From the NCBI GenBank assembly GCA_019746975.1, contig JAIERK010000160.1, positions 1 to 48,648 on the forward strand: a stretch of 48,648 nucleotides of DNA. Direction: 5' to 3'. This DNA comes from Candidatus Obscuribacterales bacterium. GTDB taxonomy: Bacteria; Cyanobacteriota; Vampirovibrionia; Obscuribacterales; Obscuribacteraceae. A program made the position numbers and the translations under genes. The notes under the pieces are model-generated. The model was not told where the DNA came from, searched no databases, and worked only from the letters and a program-made list of their open reading frames with translations. Positions 18,030-25,483 of this stretch are shown piece by piece. Numbering within the stretch: the stretch's first letter is position 1; every line of letters begins with the position of its first letter.

Positions 18030-18404
18030 ATGAAAGCCAAGACGATCTGGAAAGCGCCAATGTGGATGATTAGCATCGCAGTATGCCTGATTGCTGCTGT
18101 GGCCGGTCTTTGCGCGTCCGATTGGCAGGCTCTTCAGAGTTCGCGTTCTTGCAAAATGTGGCAAACCTGGTGGAGAAGAGACATCACAGGCAAAGAGTAC
18201 AAGTCAACCTATCGAAAGCAAGTCGACAGAACGCTCAGGGAAGCAGCATCGGACGCTGAATACCGCCGACTGGAACAGCTGCATCGCTTTGGTCCCTGTT
18301 TTCGAGCTCAGGCTTCGCGCTTTGAGAATCAAGAGTCGATGGAGAAACCATCCGAAAAGGGTATGATGTCGGAGCGCTCGCAGAAGCCTGGCGACGATCA
18401 TTAA
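18030..18404 (+). CDS. Hypothetical small secreted or membrane-anchored protein
   Basis: 124 residues. An N-terminal basic stretch and one hydrophobic segment (MWMISIAVCLIAAVAGLCAS, about residues 11-30) suggest a signal peptide or anchor. The rest is polar and rich in Arg, Ser and Glu, with the element SDWQALQSSRSCKMWQ. That element recurs, partly with synonymous changes, at 18765-18824. No family is recognised. It ends five bases before the next small membrane gene and may be co-transcribed with it. Confidence 0.5.
   Translation: MKAKTIWKAPMWMISIAVCLIAAVAGLCASDWQALQSSRSCKMWQTWWRRDITGKEYKSTYRKQVDRTLREAASDAEYRRLEQLHRFGPCFRAQASRFENQESMEKPSEKGMMSERSQKPGDDH
18106..18167 (+). repeat. Duplicated 60-bp segment, copy 1
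   Basis: About 60 bases nearly identical (roughly seven differences) to 18765-18824. The core TCCGATTGGCAGGCTCTTCA is exact in both copies. This copy lies inside the 124-residue gene. Confidence 0.85.
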
Positions 18405-18409
18405 CTCGC

Positions 18410-18613
18410 ATGATTTCTAATACTACAAAGCGGCTCGTATTGATTGTTTGCGGTTCTGTTACCGCAGGCGCCTGCTGGGATCCTATCGGCTATTACTGCC
18501 TGTTGTTGCTGATGCTTTCACTGACGCCAAGCGGACTATTTCTCTGGCTGGGAATCGTTGCCTTTATGGCGACTTCGAGCAAGAAGAATCGATTAGCGCG
18601 CAGCTTCGACTAA
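18410..18613 (+). CDS. Hypothetical small membrane protein
   Basis: 67 residues with two hydrophobic segments (about 9-24 and 29-52: LVLIVCGSVTAGACW and YYCLLLLMLSLTPSGLFLWL) and a short basic C terminus. No family is recognised. It follows the 124-residue gene by five bases and probably shares its transcript. Confidence 0.5.
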   Translation: MISNTTKRLVLIVCGSVTAGACWDPIGYYCLLLLMLSLTPSGLFLWLGIVAFMATSSKKNRLARSFD

Positions 18614-18764
18614 CACCGCATACAGTACCACACATTAACGAAAGTCCGCATTAGGTTTGGAGTTCGTTGAACAGGCACGGATTGAGTCAATCTCCCGAAC
18701 AGCCTAGTCGAACATTGAGCTTGTTCGGAAAGAACAATTCAAGCGGAAGCTCAAGAAACACCTA

Positions 18765-18907
18765 GTCTTTGTGAGTCCGATTGGCAGGCTCTTCAGAGAT
18801 CGCGCTCTTGCAAGATGTGGAAACATCGCTTTCGATCGAAACTTGCCAATCGACCAGAAATATCTCTTGCTTGTATCGTTGACTTTCAGACAAAATCTCA
18901 AGGTTGA
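18765..18907 (+). pseudogene. Duplicated segment, copy 2, with downstream open frame
   Basis: 18765-18824 repeats 18106-18167. In the frame of the 124-residue gene it reads LCESDWQALQRSRSCKMW and continues to a stop at 18905-18907. About half the codon differences from copy 1 in this frame are synonymous. There is no start with a ribosome site and no anchor segment, so it looks like a fragment of a paralogue. The remaining gap 18614-19313 holds no gene I can support. Confidence 0.4.
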
Positions 18908-19313
18908 TCTGAAGCTGTTTATACCCTGAAAGATCGCCCAGACACACGGATATCGAGCAGATATAGAGGCCTGGACAGCTTGCCACTTTCGTCTCTAATG
19001 ATGCAAAGGTCCTAAACCTGACACCTTTGCGACCCAGCCAAATCGCTGTAATAATGAAGTTTTGCCAAGAAACGAACATGAATATTGGCGGCGATGTTGG
19101 ATAGCGGACGACAGCGAAAAGCCGCCTGCGCCATGAATGTCGACTGTACGGCGATCTCTCGACGCTCGAGAATCTCTTTGAAATGTTTGCAAGACTTTGC
19201 GGCTGAAACGCGCTTCAGGAGCTTAATTCATCGGCGATGATATACTTTGTTTTTGATGTGATTTAGAGGCAAATTCGGGTGTCCCGACAGTTGTCGCGAT
19301 AGGAGTTCAAAAC

Positions 19314-21860
19314 GTGAGCCAACCAGCAGGTAGCAGTGGAGAGCGGATTGTAGAGGTCGAACTCAGAGATGAGATGCGTAAGTCGTTTATCGACTACGCA
19401 ATGTCGGTCATTGTCAGCCGCGCCATCCCAGACGTCAGAGATGGACTGAAGCCGGTGCACCGCCGCATCATTTACGGCATGTATGAGCTCGGTCTGGAGC
19501 CAAATTCAAGATATCGCAAAGCGGCAACCACGGTCGGAGACGTGATGGGTAAGTATCACCCTCACGGCGATTCCGCTATTTACGAAGCGCTGGTGCGTCT
19601 AGCGCAGAAGGAAGCCAGTCGATACGTCCTCGTCGATGGACACGGTAATTTCGGCGATCTCGACAATCCTCCGGCTGCCATGCGGTATACCGAAGCCAAG
19701 CTGGCCCCGCTCTCCATGGAGATTCTCAACGACATCGACGCTGAGACGGTGGACATGAGACCCAACTTCGATGAAAGCCGCAAAGAGCCATCGGTGTTGC
19801 CTTCGAGAGTACCTGCGCTCTTGCTCAACGGTTCTGCTGGAATCGCCGTTGGTATGGCTACGAACATTCCTCCCCACAACCTGCGCGAAGTGATCGATGG
19901 TTGTGTCGCACTTGTCGACAATCCAGAACTGACGTCTCTTGACCTTATGAAGTGGGTTCAAGGCCCCGATTTTCCATCCGGTGGTCTGATCATAGGAACC
20001 GACGGCATCGTCGAAGCATATACGACAGGTCGTGGTTCCATTCCTCAGCGCGGTATAGCCACAATCGAGCAGATAACGGGTCAGAGCGGCAGACAGACGC
20101 GTATGGCGATCATCGTCACCTCACTGCCCTACATGGTCGGTCCAGAAGCCTTCACGAAACGCGTCGCAGAATTGGTTCGATCGGATCGTCTGACCGGTAT
20201 CAGCGATGTGAATGATGAAACAGACCGCTCCGGTTTGCGGGTTGTCATCGAGTTGAAACGCGATGCGCACCCCGAGGTTGTTCTCAACAATCTCTATAAG
20301 CACACTCAACTTCAACAATCTTTCCCCGTCAACACGCTCGCGCTAGTTCCAGATCCGGCTAAGCCAGGTTCTAACGGACAGCCGATGACGCTTGAATTGC
20401 GCGCCCTGCTCCAGCAATTCATCAATCACCGCGTCGACGTAATCACGAGAAGGACAAGATATTTCCTGCGCAAGGACCAGGAAAAAGCCCATATCCTAGA
20501 AGGCTATCTCAAAGCATTAGATAAGATCGACGAAGTCATCAAGATGATCCGCGCCGCGCAGTCTACTGCGGAAGCGAGAGAAGCATTGATGTCCAAGTTT
20601 GCTCTCGATGAAGTTCAGGCCAACGCAATTCTGGAAATGCAACTGCGGAGACTGACAGGATTAGAAAGAGAGAAAATCCAGGCCGATTACGACCAGCTTC
20701 AAAAGAATATCGCCGAATACAAGCGCATCTTGGAAAGCAAGAAGCTGGTCGACGAAATCATCAAAAAAGAGCTCACCGAAATCAAAGATAAGTACGGCGA
20801 CGATCGCCGCTCCCAGATCGTGGCGGGCACGGCAGATACAGAAATCTCGGCTAAAGACCTTACGCCCAATGAGCCGATGGCAGTATTCATCACTAACCAG
20901 AATTACATCAAGCGCATCTCGCTCGGCACCTTCAAACGTCAGCGCCGAAACACTCGCGGCGTGACCGGGATGAAGACCCGCGAAGAGGATGAACTCCAAC
21001 ACTTCTTCGTGGCGAGTATGCACGACAGACTTCTAGTGTTCACCAACAAAGGCCAAGTCTATCCGCTCGAGGTAATGAATCTTCCGGAAGGCGGAAGAAG
21101 CGCGCGTGGACTGGCACTGGTCAATCTCGTGCAAATCAGCCAGGACGAATCGGTCACAGCGGTCATTCCAGTATCCGAGTTCAAAGATGACGAATTCTTG
21201 ATCATGCTCACCCGCAATGCCTTCATCAAGAAAGTGCCGATGTCCGAATTCAGCAACATCCGGAGAAGCGGTATTATCGCCATCAGCCTTAGTGAGGGAG
21301 ATGAGCTCGGCTGGGTACGGCAATCAGGCGGCAAGTCCGACGTCATTATCGGAACCAGCAACGGCATGTGCATACGTTACAGCGAAGAAGATCTGAGACC
21401 CATGGGTCGCACCGCTCGCGGTGTCAGAGCAATCACGCTGCGCGTAAGCGATGCGATCGTTGGATGCGACGCTATCGAACCGAAGGAAACCAGCTACGTC
21501 CTCGTCGTGACCAACGACGGCTACGGCAAGCGCGTCAAGCTTGACGAGTTCCGCCAACAGGGCCGCGGCGGCGTCGGTATCATCGGCACGAAGTTCAAGA
21601 CTGCAAAATCGAGACTGGCCTGCTTGAGCATAATCGAGCCGGAAGACCAAATCGTAATAGCCACCGCCAACGGTATCGTAGTCAGACAGCAAGGCAGCGA
21701 GATCAGTGCGCAAGGCAGAATGGCAACCGGTGTCCGCTTGCAGCAGCTTGCCCTCGATGACGAAGTCGTATCGGTGAGCCCAATCGTCGAGCCGACCGAA
21801 CAAGATCTAGAAGGCGGCGACGAAGCATCCGGCGAACAGCCCGCAGTTGAACCAGAATAA
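19314..21860 (+). CDS. gyrA: DNA gyrase subunit A (or GyrA-type topoisomerase IV subunit)
   Basis: 848 residues with a GTG start. It cuts and rejoins DNA as the breakage-reunion subunit of a type IIA topoisomerase. The winged-helix quinolone region HPHGDSAIYEALVRLAQ and the catalytic tyrosine Y125 in AAMRYTEAKL are intact. The C-terminal domain shows the six-bladed beta-pinwheel repeats. The GyrA box, normally QRRGGRG, reads QRRNTRG at residues 543-549, so two of the conserved glycines are replaced. That weakens the distinction from ParC, and supercoiling activity should not be assumed. The tail is acidic. gyrB is not adjacent. Confidence 0.93.
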   Translation: MSQPAGSSGERIVEVELRDEMRKSFIDYAMSVIVSRAIPDVRDGLKPVHRRIIYGMYELGLEPNSRYRKAATTVGDVMGKYHPHGDSAIYEALVRLAQKEASRYVLVDGHGNFGDLDNPPAAMRYTEAKLAPLSMEILNDIDAETVDMRPNFDESRKEPSVLPSRVPALLLNGSAGIAVGMATNIPPHNLREVIDGCVALVDNPELTSLDLMKWVQGPDFPSGGLIIGTDGIVEAYTTGRGSIPQRGIATIEQITGQSGRQTRMAIIVTSLPYMVGPEAFTKRVAELVRSDRLTGISDVNDETDRSGLRVVIELKRDAHPEVVLNNLYKHTQLQQSFPVNTLALVPDPAKPGSNGQPMTLELRALLQQFINHRVDVITRRTRYFLRKDQEKAHILEGYLKALDKIDEVIKMIRAAQSTAEAREALMSKFALDEVQANAILEMQLRRLTGLEREKIQADYDQLQKNIAEYKRILESKKLVDEIIKKELTEIKDKYGDDRRSQIVAGTADTEISAKDLTPNEPMAVFITNQNYIKRISLGTFKRQRRNTRGVTGMKTREEDELQHFFVASMHDRLLVFTNKGQVYPLEVMNLPEGGRSARGLALVNLVQISQDESVTAVIPVSEFKDDEFLIMLTRNAFIKKVPMSEFSNIRRSGIIAISLSEGDELGWVRQSGGKSDVIIGTSNGMCIRYSEEDLRPMGRTARGVRAITLRVSDAIVGCDAIEPKETSYVLVVTNDGYGKRVKLDEFRQQGRGGVGIIGTKFKTAKSRLACLSIIEPEDQIVIATANGIVVRQQGSEISAQGRMATGVRLQQLALDDEVVSVSPIVEPTEQDLEGGDEASGEQPAVEPE

Positions 21861-22283
21861 TCGAGTAAGTCCGGCACCTGGATTGAGACATATCAAGTGG
21901 CGACGCGTGCGTCGCCCTCGGTAGTGAAACAACTTAGTTCATCTAGATCCGCTGGGCAATATTGTTTTGACGGGCCGTAGCCTCGACGGATAAAACGACA
22001 TCCTCGACTCGACTCTTGGGTATTCGTTCTGGGACTGATTGGGACGAACCTCGACTCTTCGACGTCCGATCGAGGCTCGATGCCGACAAGGCATCGGCGC
22101 TCTGATCGACGCGGGATCATGCTTCTCATGATTCCACCGCATCACGCAGACTCCACCTATGAGTGGCGTATCGTTTGACTACTACACACAGCCGAGACGA
22201 CACTCCAGGTGATTACATCTATGCTTGTCAGGATGATTACTCTATTTGACTAAATACGAAGAATAAATCCGCCAGAAGGTGAC
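21861..22283. other. Gene-poor region after gyrA
   Basis: No gene is supported. It contains a perfect 8-bp inverted repeat at 21899-21916 and, around 22005-22100, several short direct and inverted repeats built on CCTCGACTC and GATGCC/GGCATC, suggesting structured or rearranged DNA. Confidence 0.4.
21899..21916. repeat. Perfect GC-rich inverted repeat downstream of gyrA
   Basis: GGCGACGC and GCGTCGCC are separated by GT. It lies 39 bases after the gyrA stop. There is no T tract, so it may stabilise the mRNA end or act as a weak terminator. Confidence 0.55.
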
Positions 22284-22574
22284 TTAGTGCCTGCTTTTGT
22301 TGAAGCAGTCTTCAAATCGAAGTCCATTTTGCTTGCATTTCGAAACGCACCAATTAATCGACATCTGCTTGGCAAGAGCGACATTATCAGGCGACTTCGG
22401 AAGATTATTGAACACCTTGAAAAGCAGTCTTTCCAGCTCATGCTGATGCTGCTGCAGGTCAGAAGGTAGGCTCAGAATCCAGCTACCACAGTCAGAAACG
22501 CTCACTATTTCATGGAGTGAATCTTCTTGTTGATTCACACCAAATGCGGTGAAGCTTTTTGTAAGGACATGCAT
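22284..22574 (-). CDS. Hypothetical protein, 96 residues
   Basis: Composition is coding-like and the protein is soluble and helical: LQQHQHELERLLFKVFNNL in the middle and SINWCVSKCKQNGLRF near the end, with four cysteines in all. I do not recognise a family. The ribosome site is weak. It is isolated in a gene-poor stretch, so it could be a small real gene or a degraded one. Confidence 0.4.
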   Translation of the reverse strand: MHVLTKSFTAFGVNQQEDSLHEIVSVSDCGSWILSLPSDLQQHQHELERLLFKVFNNLPKSPDNVALAKQMSINWCVSKCKQNGLRFEDCFNKSRH

Positions 22575-22760
22575 TGGGGGGTTACCTCGGAATTTGGAAA
22601 GCCTGAGAGGGAGAGACTCTTTGATGGCTTACCGATTAAGTAGATGGGCGACAACGTCAGATTTATATATAAGTTACTTATTTGAGACCTTATCATAACG
22701 TTACACATCCAGGTCTACAAGTGCTTATGAGCACTATCTAGTAATAAAAATCGGTTGTCA

Positions 22761-22779
22761 GGAGGGGAATTCCCCCTCC
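22761..22779. repeat. Hairpin with GGAGGGG/CCCCTCC stem
   Basis: A 7-bp perfect GC stem with a 5-base AATTC loop lies 165 bases before the LRV gene. No T tract follows. It could be the end of an upstream transcript or a structured leader of the LRV gene. The rest of 22575-22943 shows nothing else. Confidence 0.4.
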
Positions 22780-22943
22780 CTTCTCGGATCACCACAGTTC
22801 GATCTCAGGATTTCCTTACTCCGCGCAGGTTGTCGGATAGATCCGCACCAAAAGCGGGTACATATGTAACGTACATCGTAATCCGCCTATTCCGTCCCGT
22901 AGTTGTCTTCTAACAACCTCGTTGTCAGACAAGGAGCGCTTTA

Positions 22944-23468
22944 ATGCCACAAAAGAAGGCGAATAGTTCGAGGAATCCCGAAGAGCTCGACATGTCTCCG
23001 CCTCAGGATGGGGCGCTCGACAATATCAATAAGTTGGACAACGTCGATAGCGACATTGTCCACGTCCGACGAGTTGTAGCAGGTAATCCCAACACACCTC
23101 TAAGCGTCTTATCGCGCCTCGCCAACGACGAATGCGAAATAATCCGTCGCAGCGTGGCAGAGAATCCGAAGACTCCAAAAGAGATGCTTCAATCCCTGGC
23201 GAAAGACGCCTCGAGCGAAGTTCGTCTTGCCGTCGCCGAAAATCCTCATACACCCTCCGACATTCTCGTCGTCTTAGCAGCCGATTCCGCCGTCGACGTC
23301 CGATACGGAGTCGCGGAAAACCCGCACATGCCGGAAGGTATCCTTCTCAAGCTCAGCAAAGACGAAAATCCGTATGTTCGCTGCCGAGCACTTAAGACCT
23401 TACAGATGCTGGCTCCCGACGTACAAACAAGGCTTGCGTTCATGATGCAAGGTCCGCTTGACCTCTAA
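22944..23468 (+). CDS. Leucine-rich-repeat-variant (LRV) protein
   Basis: 174 residues starting at ATG 22944 with GGAG upstream. After a polar 45-residue leader there are four to five repeats of about 24 residues with the pattern VAENPxTPxxxLxxLAxD...VR (for example VAENPKTPKEMLQSLAKD, VAENPHTPSDILVVLAAD). This is the LRV (PF01816-type) helical solenoid. The iron-sulfur cysteines known from the Azotobacter LRV protein are not present here. Such solenoids usually bind other proteins; the partner is unknown. A second, longer LRV protein lies at 35559-36761. Confidence 0.85.
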   Translation: MPQKKANSSRNPEELDMSPPQDGALDNINKLDNVDSDIVHVRRVVAGNPNTPLSVLSRLANDECEIIRRSVAENPKTPKEMLQSLAKDASSEVRLAVAENPHTPSDILVVLAADSAVDVRYGVAENPHMPEGILLKLSKDENPYVRCRALKTLQMLAPDVQTRLAFMMQGPLDL

Positions 23469-23525
23469 ATGAATGCAATTCCTGACTAACAGCCGGCTCC
23501 GCGGTAAACGGCGGTCTTTTGCATC

Positions 23526-23796
23526 TGCCAAAAGCGCCCGTTCTAGCAGGACGGTAAAGCGATTTCGGACACTTTTACCAGAATCACAGTCGATGCCAGC
23601 ATCTTAGGCAAGTGGTCCTTGCCAAAAGCTGCCCGTTTCGCCGGACGGAAAACCGATCTCGGAAAACACTATTACCAGAATCACGGTCGCTGCCGGTCTC
23701 CCTCCAAGCGCACATTTCTGGTCCCTGCCAAAAGCTCCCGTTTTTGGCAGGACGGCAAATCGACATCGAAAACACTTTTATCAAAAGCCAGTATCC
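23526..23796. repeat. Three-unit imperfect tandem repeat, period 94-106 bp
   Basis: Units start at 23526, 23620 and 23726, each with TGCCAAAAGC, followed by a CCCGTT block, GGACGG, a CGAT.TCGG block and ACACT.TTACCAGAATCAC. A conserved core of about 70-75 bases alternates with variable 20-30-base linkers. The third unit can form a perfect 8-bp hairpin (TGCCAAAA/TTTTGGCA). It fills the gap between the LRV gene and the convergent hypothetical gene. The core is too long and variable for CRISPR, and no cas genes are near. Confidence 0.75.
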
Positions 23797-23808
23797 AATC
23801 GGCTTTGA

Positions 23809-24177
23809 CTACTTTGCACTTACTCCGGCAGACTTGATTGCTTTATCGACATTCTCAGCCTTGAGGTCACTGCAAACTAGCTGGCATGCGGCCTGAACAT
23901 CGAAGACCAGAAAAAACCGTCCAGGTTCCATGTGGTAATCGAAGTACTCGATAATCCCTTCGTCCAACAACATCGCGAATAATCGGACTTCGTCCTGAAA
24001 ACACTCAGATTGGCGTCGCATCATCTCATCAGCAATCGCTCCCCATGAATCCGGAGAGACATACTGCTTGATCACGATCGGCTTGCGAGTCGTCTTGAGG
24101 AAGCCCAGGTAATACATACTCATCCCCCATTCGGTCAGTGGGGAGACAAAATCAAACTTGTTGAACCATTCACTCAT
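23809..24177 (-). CDS. Hypothetical protein, 122 residues
   Basis: A soluble protein beginning MSEWFNKFDFVSPLTEWG, with segments KTTRKPIVIKQYVSPDSWG, ECFQDEVRLFAMLLDEGIIEYF and GRFFLVFDVQAACQLVC. No family is recognised. No clear ribosome site is seen. It is a lone gene next to the repeat array; its codon pattern and hydrophobic periodicity support a real protein. Confidence 0.55.
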   Translation of the reverse strand: MSEWFNKFDFVSPLTEWGMSMYYLGFLKTTRKPIVIKQYVSPDSWGAIADEMMRRQSECFQDEVRLFAMLLDEGIIEYFDYHMEPGRFFLVFDVQAACQLVCSDLKAENVDKAIKSAGVSAK

Positions 24178-24306
24178 GTTTTAATCCGAAAGAAGCTACG
24201 AAAATGACCAACAAGCCGTTGGCAAGTGATCTAATCAAGTGATCCAATCAAGATATAGACCATAAGACTAAGGTTCAAACGTATTTCTTCGATCAAACAA
24301 GAGCAA

Positions 24307-24352
24307 AACGCCATCTTTCAAAAAGCATGAAACATGCGTGAAAGATGGCGTT
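24307..24352 (-). terminator. Strong nested-hairpin terminator of the response regulator gene
   Basis: A perfect 14-bp stem (AACGCCATCTTTCA pairing with TGAAAGATGGCGTT) encloses a second 5-bp hairpin (GCATG/CATGC). Read on the minus strand the stem ends in a T-rich run (GTTTTGC). It lies 40 bases beyond the stop of the response regulator. Confidence 0.85.
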
Positions 24353-24391
24353 AAATCACGGAAAATCAGACAGGTGCCTGATTGAGTTAGC

Positions 24392-25093
24392 CTAACGAGA
24401 GGGCTCTTCTTCTCTCAACACATAGCCTTCGCCACGGACAGTTTGAATAAGTCTCTTCTGGTTGCCGTCTTCGAGCTTGGAGCGCAAGTACCGAATGTAC
24501 ACTTCTATGACGTTAGATTCGCCAATGAAGTCGTAGCCCCAGACTTTGTCAAAAATGAATTCGCGAGACAGTACTTGCTCTGGATACTGCATGAACAATC
24601 TCAATAGATCGAACTCTTTCGCTCTGAGGTCAAGCTGACGCTCTCCACGCTTCACTACACGGTTGAGCTGGTCCATCCAGAGGTCGGCGTATGTGAGGAT
24701 GCCTTCTTGCGGCTTACGACGCATTACTGCGCGGATTCTAGCGAGGAGCTCTTCAGTTGCGAACGGCTTGGTGAGATAGTCATCAGCACCGCTGTCCAGA
24801 CCAACCACACGATCCTGCACGCCGTCTTTGGCGGTGAGCATGATCACGGGTACCTTGGACATCGCTCTCAAGCGCTTGCAGACTTCGACGCCATCAAGAC
24901 CGGGAAGCATGACGTCCAGCAGGACCAGATCCGGCTGCTCTTTCTTGAAAAGATCCAAGCCCTGATTGCCTTCGTGAGCTACCGATACCTGATAACCTTC
25001 GTAACCTAGCTCAAGCTCGATAAGACGCGCGATGTTCACATCGTCTTCGATGATTAGGATCTTCAAGGATGTCACGTCGTTTCCACTTGCCAC
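24392..25093 (-). CDS. OmpR-family two-component response regulator
   Basis: 233 residues. Receiver domain (10-125) with the acidic pair EDD, phospho-acceptor D60 in LVLLDVMLPGLDG, T87 in IMLTAKDG and K109 in YLTKPF. A winged-helix DNA-binding domain follows (about 130-230), with EFDLLRLFMQYPEQVLSRE and IRYLRSKLE...VRGEGYVL. It probably acts as a phosphorylation-dependent transcription factor. No histidine kinase gene is adjacent, so the partner is elsewhere. The start is a GTG at 25093; a second GTG at 25075 is also possible. Confidence 0.95.
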   Translation of the reverse strand: MASGNDVTSLKILIIEDDVNIARLIELELGYEGYQVSVAHEGNQGLDLFKKEQPDLVLLDVMLPGLDGVEVCKRLRAMSKVPVIMLTAKDGVQDRVVGLDSGADDYLTKPFATEELLARIRAVMRRKPQEGILTYADLWMDQLNRVVKRGERQLDLRAKEFDLLRLFMQYPEQVLSREFIFDKVWGYDFIGESNVIEVYIRYLRSKLEDGNQKRLIQTVRGEGYVLREEEPSR

Positions 25094-25483
25094 GATTTAT
25101 ATTAACCCCCGTTCAGCCGTTCTCTTGTTGTTCAAACTGAAGTCTTATCATGCTAGCTGAAATCACTTTCACGTTCAGCAATTTCGTCGGAATATTGCAG
25201 GCATTTGCAACATGCTACGTATATGATTTGATTGACTTCCAGTTGGCAACTCCTGCCTCTTGGAAGCTAATCAGACCATCTGCAATACTCTGCAATTAGG
25301 CTCTCCATTAAAGAGAGAAAATCTAGTGCAGGGTATAGCTGTCAGGTGAACCTCTTCCTGAAGCCACTCAATTAAATCACAGAATCTACCACTTGTTTAA
25401 TCTTTCGGAAATTCGCAGTTATCAGGAAGTCATATTTCGTAGCCCGCCTATAATTTCAGCCAGAAGTCAAGAAATCGCAACGA
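25094..25483. other. Divergent intergenic region
   Basis: It separates the response regulator and the TPR gene and must hold both promoters. A 49-codon frame at 25150-25299 has no ribosome site and is not supported. A TATAAT at 25449-25454 is a likely -10 for the TPR gene. Confidence 0.4.
25449..25454 (+). promoter_or_regulatory. Putative -10 element of the TPR gene
   Basis: A perfect TATAAT lies 30 bases before the ATG at 25484. No good -35 is seen at the expected distance. Confidence 0.3.

Noticed and set aside
21324..21803. Minus-strand frame within gyrA
   Set aside because: Antisense shadow of the pinwheel domain of GyrA.
23526..23796. Repeat array considered as CRISPR
   Set aside because: Only three units, cores of about 70-75 bases with many differences, no uniform spacers and no cas genes.
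25150..25299. 49-codon frame in the divergent promoter region
   Set aside because: No ribosome site and no similarity; the region must hold promoters.
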